Notes: a model not told the origin generated them from the letters alone. Numbered from the stretch's first letter, positions 52,475 through 62,559 are shown. The stretch is 64,000 nucleotides of DNA from Epilithonimonas bovis DSM 19482 (GCF_900108115.1 NZ_FTPU01000004.1:1-64000), one strand, 5' to 3'. A program made the numbers and translations.

Positions 52475-53518
52475 GTGGAAAATAATATCTTTCTCCTAAT
52501 TGGTCTTAAAAACAATATAGAATACACAAAGTTTTTCTATCAACATACCAGAGAATTATATCCGGATGTAGAGATTGTTTTTGTGAGCTATGGAAGTATT
52601 GACGGAACGAACATATGGTTAGATAATTTGGAAGATTCTAACGTAAAGTACTTTTATTCCGAAGATAACAAAACGTTGTCTGATACTTATAACAAAGCTA
52701 CAAGTATAGCCACAAAAAAGTATGTCTGCTTTCTTCATAATGATATGGTTTTGGGAAAGGATTTTCTCGAAAATTTGTCAAAAAGTTTAGATTCAGATAA
52801 TATTTTTTGTTATAAAGTTGTAGAACCTCCTATTTTCGATGATGATAATAGAGATTGGAAAATTATAAAAGATTTCGGCGACGACTTCAAAACATTTAAA
52901 TTTTCTGATTTTTATCAATATGAAAAAGAATATTTAGATGGGGTAGTAGAACTAAAAAAAATAACAGTTCATACATTGTTCTTTCTTAGTGTACAGAGAG
53001 AGACTTTATTAAAAATAGGAGGTTTGGATCCACCTTTTTCTCCAATGTTTTGCGAAGATGATGATTTGATACTTCGCTTAAGATTATCAGGTGAGAAGAT
53101 TTTTTTATGTGCAAATGCTATCACTTATCATTTCGTAAGTAAGACCTCTAGATTTTCCGAAGAGTTTAGCAATAAATCTCTATCGATTGAAAAAAAATCC
53201 CAAAGAAATTTTGTTCGAAAATGGGGATTCGATTGTTTTATAGTTCCGCGAATCAATATTGTCGAGGGAATTACAGATTCTGATATTAGAAATTGGAATT
53301 GGAACGTTAATGAAAAAGATTATGTCAATTTTCCAGATTATCAGAATAGGATTTTTAAACTGGGCAAAAATATAAGATGGCAGAATAAAATTCAGGAAGT
53401 ACTTATCAATTTTAAAAAAGTTAAAAAATTGCCTTCCGATAATGAAGATTATTGTTTATTTCATATTAAAAATATCGATAAACAGAGAAATCAGAATGCT
53501 TTTTACGATACTTTATAG
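52475..53518 (+). CDS. Glycosyltransferase, GT2-like
   Basis: The 347-residue protein probably starts at GTG 52475 (MENNIFLLIGLKNN). It has a GT-A fold: EIVFVSYGSIDGTNIW, a metal-binding FLHNDMVLGKDF near residue 90, and the acceptor-side FCEDDDLILRLRLSGEK near residue 190. No membrane helix is visible, so it is cytoplasmic or peripheral. It starts 6 bp after the cupin stop. The sugar and acceptor are unknown. Confidence 0.82.
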   Translation: MENNIFLLIGLKNNIEYTKFFYQHTRELYPDVEIVFVSYGSIDGTNIWLDNLEDSNVKYFYSEDNKTLSDTYNKATSIATKKYVCFLHNDMVLGKDFLENLSKSLDSDNIFCYKVVEPPIFDDDNRDWKIIKDFGDDFKTFKFSDFYQYEKEYLDGVVELKKITVHTLFFLSVQRETLLKIGGLDPPFSPMFCEDDDLILRLRLSGEKIFLCANAITYHFVSKTSRFSEEFSNKSLSIEKKSQRNFVRKWGFDCFIVPRINIVEGITDSDIRNWNWNVNEKDYVNFPDYQNRIFKLGKNIRWQNKIQEVLINFKKVKKLPSDNEDYCLFHIKNIDKQRNQNAFYDTL

Positions 53519-53547
53519 TACAATTTTACACAAAAGTATTTATCAAC

Positions 53548-54771
53548 GTGAAAAAAATAAAAATTATATTTGATCTTGAGGTCATTGGCAACGCTTATAA
53601 GTATAATCAAACAGGCATTTTCAGAGTGGCTTATGAACTTTTTAAACGTTTTTTTTCAAATAACAGTTTAGAGGTTTTTTACGCTAATCATAATTTTAAT
53701 AATCATAAAGAAACTCATCTTAAAATTAATCGCTTTATTCTGGAAGAAAATTTTATTATTAAAAATGTTAATGACTGCATTCGAGTAAAATTTATTCCGT
53801 TTAGAAAGGAAAAACTTTTTAAAAAAATCTATAAGCTGATTGGTATTTCAGACTATGTTATTTCTTATAATGAAGAAATTAAGAATGCACAAATATATCA
53901 TACTTTCTATTACCCAATACACGAGAGTTTAGAGGTTTATCCTCATTTGAAAAAAGTCATTACTATTCACGATTTAATTCCTATTCTATATCCACAGTAT
54001 AACGAAAACACTGAATTGTTAGAGAAAACAATAAAAAGTATAGGTTCAAGTAATTTTGCAATTTGTGTGTCAGAAAACACCAAAAAAGACTTATTAAAAT
54101 ATGCACCTTACATAGATCCAAACAAAGTTTTTGTGAGTCTTTTAGCAGCATCAAAAGATTTTTTTTATAAATGTGATGACGGGAAAAAATTTTCTGAAGT
54201 TCAAAAGAAATATAATATTCCTAACAAGTATTTTTTAAGTCTTAGTACTTTGGAACCACGAAAAAATATAGATCACGTAATCAGAAGTTTTGTAAAAATG
54301 ATTACAGAGAAAAAAATTGATGATCTTAGTTTAGTTTTAGTAGGTAATAAAGGTTGGGATTTTGATAATATATTCCAAGAGTATGAAAATACAAAAGGAC
54401 GTAAAGATAAAATAATTATCACGGGTCGTATTCCGGATGAGGATTTGGCAAGCATATATAGTCATGCGAATTCTTTTTATTATATGTCATTTTATGAAGG
54501 GTTTGGTCTGCCTCCGTTAGAAGCAATGCAATGTGGAACTGCTGTAGTAGTTTCAAACACATCATCTTTACCAGAGGTTGTTGGTAATGCAGGTGTTTTA
54601 TTAGACCCAACAGATCAAGGTCAACTTGTTGAAACAATGTGGAAGATTTATGATAATGATGAGTATAGACAAGATCTAGGTAGAAAAGCAATAGAGCAGG
54701 CTAAGAATTTTTCTTGGGAAAAAACTGTTGCTGAACATTTGAAGATTTATGAAACAATTCTGCAATTTTAA
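53548..54771 (+). CDS. Glycosyltransferase family 4 (first)
   Basis: The 407-residue protein likely starts at GTG 53548 (MKKIKIIFDLEVIGNAY). It has a GT-B fold. The donor domain has LSTLEPRKNIDHVIRSFV and the EX7E motif in YEGFGLPPLEAMQCGTAVV, followed by NTSSLPEVVGNAGVLLDP. ITIHDLIPI is in the acceptor domain. It follows the GT2-like gene by 29 bp and belongs to the same island. Substrate unknown; mannosyl transfer is common in this family. Confidence 0.88.
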   Translation: MKKIKIIFDLEVIGNAYKYNQTGIFRVAYELFKRFFSNNSLEVFYANHNFNNHKETHLKINRFILEENFIIKNVNDCIRVKFIPFRKEKLFKKIYKLIGISDYVISYNEEIKNAQIYHTFYYPIHESLEVYPHLKKVITIHDLIPILYPQYNENTELLEKTIKSIGSSNFAICVSENTKKDLLKYAPYIDPNKVFVSLLAASKDFFYKCDDGKKFSEVQKKYNIPNKYFLSLSTLEPRKNIDHVIRSFVKMITEKKIDDLSLVLVGNKGWDFDNIFQEYENTKGRKDKIIITGRIPDEDLASIYSHANSFYYMSFYEGFGLPPLEAMQCGTAVVVSNTSSLPEVVGNAGVLLDPTDQGQLVETMWKIYDNDEYRQDLGRKAIEQAKNFSWEKTVAEHLKIYETILQF

Positions 54772-54787
54772 TAATTTGTAAATAATT

Positions 54788-55915
54788 TTGAAAAAAAAGC
54801 TTCTATATTTTATGCCTGATAATCCAATTTCTGGAAAAGCCGGTAATACAACTAGGCTCAATCAGTTGCTTTCAAATTTTAATGAAAATGAAAATCTGGA
54901 GGTTACTTTTGTTTCCCTGAGAGATTGGGGAATGTGGAATAATAATGATGAAGTTTTATTCAAACAAAAATATCCTAACATCAGTTTTTATTCATTAGAT
55001 AAGAAATACAAAAAAAACTTCTTTAAGTATTTCTTTTTGTATAAAATACCTTATTTTTTTAAAAATAATTCGATTGATTTAACAAGCTTCATTTTGCGAA
55101 AAGAATTTTCAGAAATTATAAAGAAGAATTCTTTTGATACTGCAATTATTAGCTACGCAGTTTGGGGTAAATTAGTTGAAGGTCTTTCTGATAATGTTTA
55201 TAAAATTATTGATACTCATGATTTTATAACTGCTCAAAGTCGAGATAAAGAGAATAAAATTGGAAAACTTTTTCAAGATGAAATTAATATTCTGCGAAAA
55301 TTTAATGAAATATGGACTTATTCAATAGAAGAAGCTTACATTTTTGAACAGTTTACGGGTAAAAAGATTACTTTAATGCCTGTGTCATTTCCTTTTAACT
55401 ATTATCAACATACAAATGATTTTAAGTATGATGTGATTTATGTAGCAAGTGATAATCAACATAACATCACGGGAATACATTGGTTTTTACACGATGTATT
55501 ACCAAATTTAAATAATATTAATATTCATCTGATTGGAAAAATCTGTAATACGATTTCTGAAGAGCATCCTAATGTCATAAAACATGGCGTTGTAGATGAT
55601 ATCGATTCATTTTACAAACAGGCAAGAATAGCAATATGTCCAATGCTAAGTGGGACTGGTATTAAAATAAAAGTTTTGGAGGCGCTATCGTTTGGCCTGC
55701 CAGTTGTTACTAACAGAAGAGGTGTAGATGGACTTATTAACAAAACTAACAATGGTTGTGTCGTTGCAGAAGATTCTCAAGACTTTGCCAATGCCATAAC
55801 AAGATTAATAAGTGACAATAATTATTATGAAAGAATTAAATCTAATGGAATTAATTATTTTTCAGAAAATCACAATCCAGAAACAGAAAAAAAAATAATA
55901 AATATATCTTTGTAA
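54788..55915 (+). CDS. Glycosyltransferase, GT4-like (second)
   Basis: The 375-residue protein probably starts at TTG 54788 (MKKKLLYFMPDNPISGKAGN), giving the usual glycine-rich first strand; ATG 54812 would lose it. The C-terminal donor domain has ICPMLSGTGIKIKVLEALSF near residue 282 and GLPVVTNRRGVDGL. It belongs with the GT4/Glyco_trans_1_4 group. It is strongly AT-rich and lies 16 bp after its neighbour. Confidence 0.83.
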   Translation: MKKKLLYFMPDNPISGKAGNTTRLNQLLSNFNENENLEVTFVSLRDWGMWNNNDEVLFKQKYPNISFYSLDKKYKKNFFKYFFLYKIPYFFKNNSIDLTSFILRKEFSEIIKKNSFDTAIISYAVWGKLVEGLSDNVYKIIDTHDFITAQSRDKENKIGKLFQDEINILRKFNEIWTYSIEEAYIFEQFTGKKITLMPVSFPFNYYQHTNDFKYDVIYVASDNQHNITGIHWFLHDVLPNLNNINIHLIGKICNTISEEHPNVIKHGVVDDIDSFYKQARIAICPMLSGTGIKIKVLEALSFGLPVVTNRRGVDGLINKTNNGCVVAEDSQDFANAITRLISDNNYYERIKSNGINYFSENHNPETEKKIINISL

Positions 55916-55923
55916 AAAAAAGT

Positions 55924-57003
55924 TTGAAGAAGAAGGTACTTGTAGATTTGGAACGCTTGCGCTATCCTAATTCTGGCATTGCATCTGTGTTTAGGAATTT
56001 AGCTAAAGGTTTGTTGACTTTAGAGTCTAATTTTGTTTTGGATTTTTTTGGGCCGATAGACGCCCTCGGAAAATATATTCCAAAATCTAATATTGTTAAT
56101 AGACACTTTTGGAACAAGTTTGCTGATATGTTTAGTTCAGGTTATGACCTTGTTCACGTGAGCCACCAATTATCTCCTTATTTCAAAAAAAATTACTCTA
56201 GAACAAAAAAGATTGTCACTCTGCATGATCTTAATTTTTTACACGAAAATTTCACTACTACCAAGAAGCGTAAAATGCTTTACAAGGTAAATAGAAGTTT
56301 AAAGTACGCTGACCATATTGTATGTATATCGAATTTTGTTAAAGACGATTTTGAAAAAAATAAGCATCTTTTTGGTCTGAAAAAACTTAAATCGACCGAA
56401 GTTATTTATAACGGAATTACTTTCCCTGAAAAAAAAGAATGTCAGATAAAAGATTTTCCAATTCTCAAAGACAAAAAATATCTTCTCAACATTGGTGTTT
56501 TATTTCCCAAAAAAAACCAATTAACATTGATTAAAATGCTAAAGTTTCTGGAAGAAGATTTAGTTTTAGTCGTATCTGGAAGTAAAAAAGACTATGAAGA
56601 TCAGATTTTAGAAGAAATTAAAGCTAATGGCTTAGAAAACAGAGTTCACATTCTAAGAAACATTAGTAACAAAGAAAAATTTGGACTTCTGAAAAACTGT
56701 GAAGCACTTTGCCAGCCTTCTGTAGCAGAAGGATTTGGGATTCCTCCAATCGAAGCAATGTATTTCGGAAGGCCTGTTTTCTTATCAACTTATACTAGTC
56801 TTCCAGAAGTTGGAGGTGATGTGGCTTTTTATTTTCAAAGTTTCGATCCAAAGGAAATGGCGAATGTCATTCTCCAAGGTCTTGAAAAATATAAAACCCA
56901 ACCGGAACTGGAAAAACAGTTGACAGATTGGGCTTTACAATTTGATTATAAAATCATGGCAAAACAATATCACGATTTATATGAAAGGATTTTGGAAAAT
57001 TAA
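55924..57003 (+). CDS. Glycosyltransferase family 4 (third)
   Basis: The 359-residue protein probably starts at TTG 55924 ([20 protein letters not shown]). GT-B fold: [10 protein letters not shown]-like acceptor side (here [13 protein letters not shown]), then [19 protein letters not shown] and the EX7E motif in [19 protein letters not shown]. It follows the previous gene by 8 bp. Its TAA (57001-57003) overlaps the stop of rocD on the other strand. It is the last gene of the island. Confidence 0.87.
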   Translation: MKKKVLVDLERLRYPNSGIASVFRNLAKGLLTLESNFVLDFFGPIDALGKYIPKSNIVNRHFWNKFADMFSSGYDLVHVSHQLSPYFKKNYSRTKKIVTLHDLNFLHENFTTTKKRKMLYKVNRSLKYADHIVCISNFVKDDFEKNKHLFGLKKLKSTEVIYNGITFPEKKECQIKDFPILKDKKYLLNIGVLFPKKNQLTLIKMLKFLEEDLVLVVSGSKKDYEDQILEEIKANGLENRVHILRNISNKEKFGLLKNCEALCQPSVAEGFGIPPIEAMYFGRPVFLSTYTSLPEVGGDVAFYFQSFDPKEMANVILQGLEKYKTQPELEKQLTDWALQFDYKIMAKQYHDLYERILEN

Positions 57004-58238
57004 TTCTGAAATTCTAAAACAGTTTTCTCAATAATTCTCACACAATCCAGTAGCTGTTCTTCGGAGATTACCAAAGGTGGCGCTAGTCTGATGATGTTGC
57101 CGTGAGTTGGTTTGGCAAGCAATCCATTTTCTTTCAGTTGTAAGCAAAGATTCCAGGCTGTTTTGCTGTCCGGTGTATCGTTGATAAGGATAGCATTCAG
57201 CAAACCTTTTCCTCGGACTTTCGTAATTAAATCTGTTTTCTGAATTAATTTTTCAATCTCAGAACGGAAAAGTTGTCCTAAATCTTCAGCTCTTTCGGAT
57301 AATTTTTCTTCTTCTACGACATCTAAAGCTGCCACTGCCACTGCACAAGCAATCGGGTTTCCTCCAAAAGTAGAGCCGTGCTGGCCAGGCTTGATAACAT
57401 TCATAATCTCGTCATTCGCCAGGACTGCGGAAACAGGATACATTCCGCCGGAAAGCGCTTTTCCAAGAATCAAAATGTCGGGCTGAACATCTTCGTGATG
57501 ACAGGCAATTAATCTTCCGGTTCTTGCAATTCCGGTCTGAACTTCATCAGCAATGAAAAGGACGTTATATTTTTTACATAATTCTGATGCGCCTTTCAAA
57601 AATCCTTCGTCCGGAACAAAGACTCCAGCCTCACCTTGGATTGGTTCAGCCAAAAATGCAGCAATATTCTGGGCGTCATTTATTAGAGTTTCTTCCAACG
57701 CTGCCAAATCATTGTAAGGAATTTTTACAAATCCAGGCGTAAAAGGCCCGTAATTCTGATTCGCATCCGGGTCATTAGAAAAAGAAACGATCGTCGTTGT
57801 TCTTCCATGGAAGTTGTTTTCACAAACTATTATTTTTGCAGCATTTTCAGAAATTCCTTTTACCTCATAGCTCCATTTTCTGGCTAATTTTACCGCCGTT
57901 TCTACAGCTTCAGCGCCAGAATTCATGGGGAGTACTTTATCAAACCCAAAAAGAGTCGTGATTTTTTTCTCGTATTCACCAAGATTGGAATTGTAAAAAG
58001 CTCTTGATGTCAAAGCTAATTTCTTAGCCTGATTTACCAAAGCATCAACAATTTTTGGATGAGAATGACCTTGGTTTACAGCGGAATAGGCCGAAAGAAA
58101 ATCGTAATATTTTTTACCTTCTACATCCCACACAAAAACGCCTTCGCCGCGTTCCAAAACCACAGGTAGCGGATGATAATTGTGTGCACCGTATTGATTC
58201 TCCAAGTCTATGTAATATTGCGAAGGTCTGTTTTCCAT
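57000..58238 (-). CDS. rocD: Ornithine--oxo-acid transaminase
   Basis: I use ATG 58238 ([17 protein letters not shown]), 412 residues. This PLP-dependent class III aminotransferase converts ornithine and 2-oxoglutarate to glutamate semialdehyde and glutamate. Signatures are [22 protein letters not shown] (in part [12 protein letters not shown]), [28 protein letters not shown], the PLP-lysine region [19 protein letters not shown] and [23 protein letters not shown] box at 58262-58255 on this strand is 17 bp upstream. Length is normal. Confidence 0.94.
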   Translation of the reverse strand: MENRPSQYYIDLENQYGAHNYHPLPVVLERGEGVFVWDVEGKKYYDFLSAYSAVNQGHSHPKIVDALVNQAKKLALTSRAFYNSNLGEYEKKITTLFGFDKVLPMNSGAEAVETAVKLARKWSYEVKGISENAAKIIVCENNFHGRTTTIVSFSNDPDANQNYGPFTPGFVKIPYNDLAALEETLINDAQNIAAFLAEPIQGEAGVFVPDEGFLKGASELCKKYNVLFIADEVQTGIARTGRLIACHHEDVQPDILILGKALSGGMYPVSAVLANDEIMNVIKPGQHGSTFGGNPIACAVAVAALDVVEEEKLSERAEDLGQLFRSEIEKLIQKTDLITKVRGKGLLNAILINDTPDSKTAWNLCLQLKENGLLAKPTHGNIIRLAPPLVISEEQLLDCVRIIEKTVLEFQN

Positions 58239-58290
58239 AAATAAAAGATTTCTCCAAAAATAATAATAATCGATGATTAAAGCAGTAATA

Positions 58291-58324
58291 AAAATGCCCA
58301 ACTTATAAAGTCAGGCATTTTATC
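58291..58324 (-). terminator. Terminator after accC
   Basis: AAAATGCC pairs with GGCATTTT, with an inner ACTT/AAGT stem; it lies 19 bp beyond the accC stop on the minus strand. Confidence 0.8.
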
Positions 58325-58342
58325 TTAAAAGGATAATATTTA

Positions 58343-59701
58343 TTAGATATTATTATCGAAATTTTTGTCCATGACAAAAGATTCCATAAACTTAGTGGTA
58401 TAGTTACCAGCTACAAAATCCTCATTTTCCAAAAGTTGCCTGTGGAAAGGGATAGTCGTTTTCACACCTTCTATGTAAAATTCTTCCAAGGCACGTTTCA
58501 TTTTTGCAATAGCTTCTTCACGGGTTTGCGCCGTAACAATCAGCTTGGCAATCATAGAGTCGTAATTAGGCGGGATGGCATACCCAGAATAAACGTGTGT
58601 GTCAACTCTTACGCCATGGCCTCCTGGGATATTCAGTTCCGTTATCCTACCTGGTGAAGGACGGAAATCTGCGTAAGGATCTTCTGCATTAATCCTGCAT
58701 TCGATCGCATGCATTTTTGGGTAATAATTTTTTCCGCTGATTGGTGTTCCAGAGGCCAGCAGAATCTGCTCGCGGATCAGGTCATAATCTACCACCTGCT
58801 CTGTAATAGGATGTTCTACCTGGATTCGCGTATTCATTTCCATAAAGTAGAAATTCCTGTGCTTGTCTACCAAGAATTCTATAGTTCCCACACCTTCGTA
58901 ACCAATAAACTCAGCTGCTTTTACCGCAGCGGCACCCATTTTTTCTCGGAGCTCATCCGTCATAAAAGGGGATGGCGTTTCCTCGATCAATTTCTGATTT
59001 CTTCTTTGTATAGAGCAATCTCTTTCAGAAAGGTGGCAGGCTTTTCCGTACTGGTCACCAGCAACCTGAATCTCGATATGTCTTGGCTCTTCGATGAGTT
59101 TTTCCATATACATACCGCCATTTCCAAATGCTGCGACAGCTTCCTGGATGGCAGAGTCCCAATGGTCTTTGAGATCTTCCTCTTTCCAGACGGCTCTCAT
59201 CCCTTTTCCACCGCCACCGGCAGTTGCTTTGATCATTACGGGATAACCGATTTCTTTAGCGGTTTGCTTAGCATCTTCGTAAGAATCAATCAGGCCGTCA
59301 GATCCAGGCACACAAGGGATGCCGGCTGCTTTCATAGTAGCTTTGGCTGTCGCTTTGTCGCCCATTTTTTCGATCTGCTCCGGCGTAGCACCGATAAATT
59401 TGATACCGTTCTTTGCACAGATTCTTGAGAAATTAGCATTCTCTGATAGGAAACCATAACCCGGATGGATAGCATCTGCATTAGTAATCTCTGCAGCGGC
59501 AATAATATTAGGGATCTTAAGGTATGAGTCCTTGCTCATTGGCGGACCAATACAAACTGCCTCGTCTGCAAAACGGACGTGCAGGCTGTCTTTGTCTGCA
59601 GTAGAGTAGACTGCTACCGTTTTTATGCCCATTTCTTTGGCAGTCCGCAAAATGCGCATGGCGATCTCACCACGGTTTGCGATCAATATTTTTTTGAACA
59701 T
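58343..59701 (-). CDS. accC: Acetyl-CoA carboxylase biotin carboxylase subunit
   Basis: The 452-residue ATP-grasp enzyme carboxylates biotin on AccB. It shows [48 protein letters not shown] (glycine-rich loop), ECRINAEDP and [19 protein letters not shown]. Length is normal. It follows accB by 79 bp, which contain an AT-rich tract of repeated ATTAAGAATTAA words and a GATAA...TTATC hairpin. Confidence 0.97.
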   Translation of the reverse strand: MFKKILIANRGEIAMRILRTAKEMGIKTVAVYSTADKDSLHVRFADEAVCIGPPMSKDSYLKIPNIIAAAEITNADAIHPGYGFLSENANFSRICAKNGIKFIGATPEQIEKMGDKATAKATMKAAGIPCVPGSDGLIDSYEDAKQTAKEIGYPVMIKATAGGGGKGMRAVWKEEDLKDHWDSAIQEAVAAFGNGGMYMEKLIEEPRHIEIQVAGDQYGKACHLSERDCSIQRRNQKLIEETPSPFMTDELREKMGAAAVKAAEFIGYEGVGTIEFLVDKHRNFYFMEMNTRIQVEHPITEQVVDYDLIREQILLASGTPISGKNYYPKMHAIECRINAEDPYADFRPSPGRITELNIPGGHGVRVDTHVYSGYAIPPNYDSMIAKLIVTAQTREEAIAKMKRALEEFYIEGVKTTIPFHRQLLENEDFVAGNYTTKFMESFVMDKNFDNNI

Positions 59702-59780
59702 CTTTTTATAATTAAGAATTAAGAATTAAAAATTAGGATAAAGTGTTTTATCACTTATCAATAATTATCTATCAATTATA

Positions 59781-60257
59781 TTAAGATGGATCTACTAAGA
59801 ATAATGGCTGATCATATTCTACCGGAGAAGAATCTTCTACCAGGATTTTCACAATTTTACCACTTACTTCTGATTCTATCTGGTTAAAAAGTTTCATCGC
59901 CTCGATTACACAAACGACTTTACCTTCTGTTACCGCATCGCCAACATTTACAAAAACATCTTTGTCGGGAGATGGTTTTCTGTAGAAAGTACCAATCATA
60001 GGAGACTTGATGGTGATGTATTTGCTGTTATCTGCAGTGTTTGCAGTTTCAGAACTTGCAGCGGGTGCTGATACAGGAGTTGCTGCCGTTGCAGGAGCTG
60101 CTGCCGGATACGCCACCTGTGGTGTTACGTAACTTACAGGTTCTCCGCCCAGCGGGGTTTTGATATAGATTTCGAAGTCCTTATTTTTATATTTAACTTC
60201 GGAAACACCTGCCTTTGCAACAAATCTTACAAGATTCTGAATGTCTTTTATATCCAT
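59781..60257 (-). CDS. accB: Acetyl-CoA carboxylase biotin carboxyl carrier protein
   Basis: I use ATG 60257 ([17 protein letters not shown]), 158 residues, since the upstream frame is not family-like. It has an N-terminal helical domain, a Pro/Ala-rich linker (about residues 55-85) and the C-terminal biotinyl domain with the biotin lysine in [10 protein letters not shown] near residue 123. It is preceded by a terminator-like hairpin, so read-through from rpmF may be partial. Confidence 0.96.
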   Translation of the reverse strand: MDIKDIQNLVRFVAKAGVSEVKYKNKDFEIYIKTPLGGEPVSYVTPQVAYPAAAPATAATPVSAPAASSETANTADNSKYITIKSPMIGTFYRKPSPDKDVFVNVGDAVTEGKVVCVIEAMKLFNQIESEVSGKIVKILVEDSSPVEYDQPLFLVDPS

Positions 60258-60292
60258 ATAATTTTTAAATTGTTTTGAACGCCAAATATAAT

Positions 60293-60331
60293 AAAAAACC
60301 ACTCAAATTGATAAAATCCGAGTGGTTTTTT
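60293..60331 (-). terminator. Intrinsic terminator between rpmF and accB
   Basis: AAAAAACCACTC pairs with GAGTGGTTTTTT around a ~15 nt loop. Because accB and accC follow in the same direction only 35 bp later, it probably attenuates rather than ends the operon, or accB has its own promoter. Confidence 0.8.
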
Positions 60332-60362
60332 ATGCTAAGTATAAGATTATCAAAGATAGATC

Positions 60363-60566
60363 TTAGTTTTCTTCTGTTGTTTCTACAGTTTTCTCTAATA
60401 CAACTTTTCCTTTGTAATAAAGTTTTCCTTCATGCCAGTGCGCTCTGTGATACAAGTGCAGTTCACCAGTTGTAGCATCTTTTGCCAATTGTGGCGCTAC
60501 AGCTTTGTAGTGAGTTCTTCTTTTATCTCTTCTTGTAGACGACTGTCTTCTCTTAGGATGTGCCAT
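60363..60566 (-). CDS. rpmF: 50S ribosomal protein L32
   Basis: The 67-residue protein starts [20 protein letters not shown], the L32 signature. [20 protein letters not shown] follows. The zinc-finger cysteines of some L32 proteins are absent, so this is the Cys-free form. It lies 44 bp after the DUF177 gene, the conserved yceD-rpmF pairing seen widely in bacteria. Confidence 0.97.
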   Translation of the reverse strand: MAHPKRRQSSTRRDKRRTHYKAVAPQLAKDATTGELHLYHRAHWHEGKLYYKGKVVLEKTVETTEEN

Positions 60567-60610
60567 TGTAAATTATTTTAAAAAATTCTAAAGAATTATA
60601 TTGTTATTTA

Positions 60611-61144
60611 TTAATTGTTGTCTTTTAATTTTTTCAAAGCTGCCCAACGCGGATCTATACTTTGTTCTTCCTCATCTTCTTCGGTTATTTGCGGACTGTA
60701 CTGGTCAAGCAGTTTTTGATACTCATCATTATCCCTTACCGATGGTGCCAGTTTTTTCATTGGTATTGATAAAACCACGGCTTCATAGATAAGATTGGCG
60801 ATATTAAACTCGCTGTCTTTATGGGGAATCGTAATGATGTCTTCGTTACTGTCATCATATTCTTCACCAAATTTCACAAGGACTTTTAAGTCATTACTGA
60901 TGTTTTCGGAAAACTCATCATTGCTGATGTCGCAAATCAATTGCACTGTCCCCGATACATTAATATAAAACTCCAAAAATGTTGTATGCTTGTCCAAAAG
61001 AACGTCAATATTAATTTCTGGATTAAAAAACTCCCGTTCAGTCTCAAATAAATCAAAGAACTCCTGATTGATTTCAAATTTGAAATCATGCTTTCCGGTT
61101 TTGAGTCCGGAAAAAGCAATATCGTAGTTTCTAAATCTGTCCAT
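60611..61144 (-). CDS. DUF177/YceD family protein
   Basis: The 177-residue acidic protein starts MDRFRNYDIAFSGLKTGKHD. The family core includes VSGTVQLICDISNDEF and NLIYEAVVLSIPMKKLAPS, and it ends in a charged tail (PRWAALKKLKDN). DUF177 proteins are encoded before rpmF in most bacteria; a role in 23S rRNA accumulation is reported for plant and bacterial members. The ATG lies only about 14 bp after the -7 box. Confidence 0.9.
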   Translation of the reverse strand: MDRFRNYDIAFSGLKTGKHDFKFEINQEFFDLFETEREFFNPEINIDVLLDKHTTFLEFYINVSGTVQLICDISNDEFSENISNDLKVLVKFGEEYDDSNEDIITIPHKDSEFNIANLIYEAVVLSIPMKKLAPSVRDNDEYQKLLDQYSPQITEEDEEEQSIDPRWAALKKLKDNN

Positions 61145-61157
61145 AAAAAATGGTGTG

Positions 61158-61188
61158 CAAAAATAATTTATTTTTTTTAAATAACAAA
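61158..61188 (-). promoter_or_regulatory. Strong consensus promoter for DUF177-rpmF-accB-accC
   Basis: On the minus strand TTTG (61188-61185) and TATTTTTG (61165-61158) are separated by exactly 19 nt, a full match to the Bacteroidetes -33/-7 promoter. The leader to the ATG at 61144 would be only a few nucleotides. Confidence 0.75.
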
Positions 61189-61239
61189 ATCTTTTTGGAA
61201 ATACTTGAATTATAAAAAATTGACTTGCCTAATTACACT

Positions 61240-62328
61240 TTATTCAGCCGCGGCTGGCAAGTCTTCATCCACACCATTTTTCAAATGGGAAGCCTTTGGG
61301 CGTAGTCTGTTTTCCATCAGTTCTCGGTATTCTGTCCTGTTGTTGTATATTTTGATGGCGGTAAAAATAGCTTCGGAGAAAGACGTTTCGTCGGCCAGGT
61401 TTTTCCCAGCAATATCATAAGCTACACCATGATCCGGTGAAGTCCTGATGAATGGCAGTCCTGCAGTGTAATTGACACCTTCCTGATAAGCAATGGTTTT
61501 AAAAGGTGCCAGGCCCTGGTCATGATACATTGCCAATACGGCATCAAATGCCCTGTACTTCTCCGGCTGGAAAAAACTGTCTGCAGGATAAGGCCCAAAG
61601 GCCATGATGTCCTGATCAAATAATTCTCTTATCGCCGGTTCTATGATCTCGATCTCCTCTCTGCCAATAGCACCGCCGTCGCCGGCGTGAGGATTAAGGC
61701 CCAGGATTGCAATTTTCGGTTTTTCAATACAAAAATCCTCTTTAAGAGTTGTTACCAGTTGTTTTACCTGCTTTTTGATTTTTTCTTTAGAAATATTGGC
61801 GGCAATTTCTGCAACAGGGATATGGTGCGTGGACACGGCTACCTTCAGATCATCTGTTACCATAAACATCACAGCTTTTTTCTGTGCTTTTTCTTCAAAA
61901 TAGCCGGTGTGCCCCGGATGTGAGAAGCCATATTTCATCATCTCATCTTTGTTGATTGGCGCAGTTACCAGAACATCGATTTCGTTTTTAAGAAGAGCTT
62001 CTGTAGCGGCGTCCAGAGAGGCGATGGCCATCTTTGTAGATTCTTCTGTGGGGATACCAAATTCAATATTACTGTTTTCCTTGGTAAGGTTTACCATATT
62101 GATTTTTCCTGATTGCGCTTCTGTTGCAGTATTGATATAATTGAAATTCGTCTGCAGCTTAAAAACATTTTTCTGATAGGTGAAAAGTTTGCCGGAACCA
62201 AATATTACAGGTGTGAAAAACTCGGTTATGCTTTTGTCTTTCAGAGATTTTAAAATGATCTCCGGCCCGATCCCGTTGAAGTCACCGATAGAAATTCCTA
62301 CTCTGATTTTATGATGTTTGGAGCTCAT
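61240..62328 (-). CDS. pdxA: 4-hydroxythreonine-4-phosphate dehydrogenase
   Basis: The 362-residue enzyme oxidises 4-phosphohydroxy-threonine in DXP-dependent pyridoxal phosphate synthesis. Signatures are RVGISIGDFNGIGPEIIL, APINKDEMMKYGFSHPGHTGYF (in part FSHPGHTGYF, metal His), GLNPHAGDGGAIGREE, and MYHDQGLAPFKTIAYQEGVN (in part MYHDQGLAPFK). Length is typical. It ends in a short Glu/Ala tail. A TAAATTTG box lies at 62367-62360 on this strand. It is divergent from ribE across 256 bp. Confidence 0.96.
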   Translation of the reverse strand: MSSKHHKIRVGISIGDFNGIGPEIILKSLKDKSITEFFTPVIFGSGKLFTYQKNVFKLQTNFNYINTATEAQSGKINMVNLTKENSNIEFGIPTEESTKMAIASLDAATEALLKNEIDVLVTAPINKDEMMKYGFSHPGHTGYFEEKAQKKAVMFMVTDDLKVAVSTHHIPVAEIAANISKEKIKKQVKQLVTTLKEDFCIEKPKIAILGLNPHAGDGGAIGREEIEIIEPAIRELFDQDIMAFGPYPADSFFQPEKYRAFDAVLAMYHDQGLAPFKTIAYQEGVNYTAGLPFIRTSPDHGVAYDIAGKNLADETSFSEAIFTAIKIYNNRTEYRELMENRLRPKASHLKNGVDEDLPAAAE

Positions 62329-62471
62329 TTGTTTATCTTTGAAGATTAAAAGAATTTTACAAATTTACAATTTTTTGGGATAGGAGTAAAGTAACTTATG
62401 ATAACTGTCTGTGATCAGCTAATAAGATCTTGGATTGGATCAATAAAAGCTGTAATTATGACAAAGCTCAT

Positions 62472-62559
62472 AGCCCCGATAGAAGCGGCATCCTTTTTCT
62501 GCGGCGGCTTGTAAAGGTGCGGGCGAAAAAGATACAGCGGATAGCGGGATTAAGCTCCT
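62472..62559 (+). ncRNA. Structured intergenic element upstream of ribE
   Basis: The ~88 bp begins AGCCCCGATAGAAGCGG and ends GCGGATAGCGGGATTAAGC. Two CTTTTTC/GAAAAAG arms in the middle can pair, and AGCcCCG can pair with CGGg..GCT at the ends, giving a long hairpin. I recall very similar 'CCCGAT-GAAGCGG ... CAGCGGA-AGCGGG' elements recurring in flavobacterial intergenic regions, but cannot search. It lies 26 bp before the ribE ATG and is not an FMN riboswitch. Confidence 0.5.

Noticed and set aside
58709-59428. 239-codon frame opposite accC
   Set aside because: Long only because accC codon use leaves the opposite frame open; the translation has no family features.
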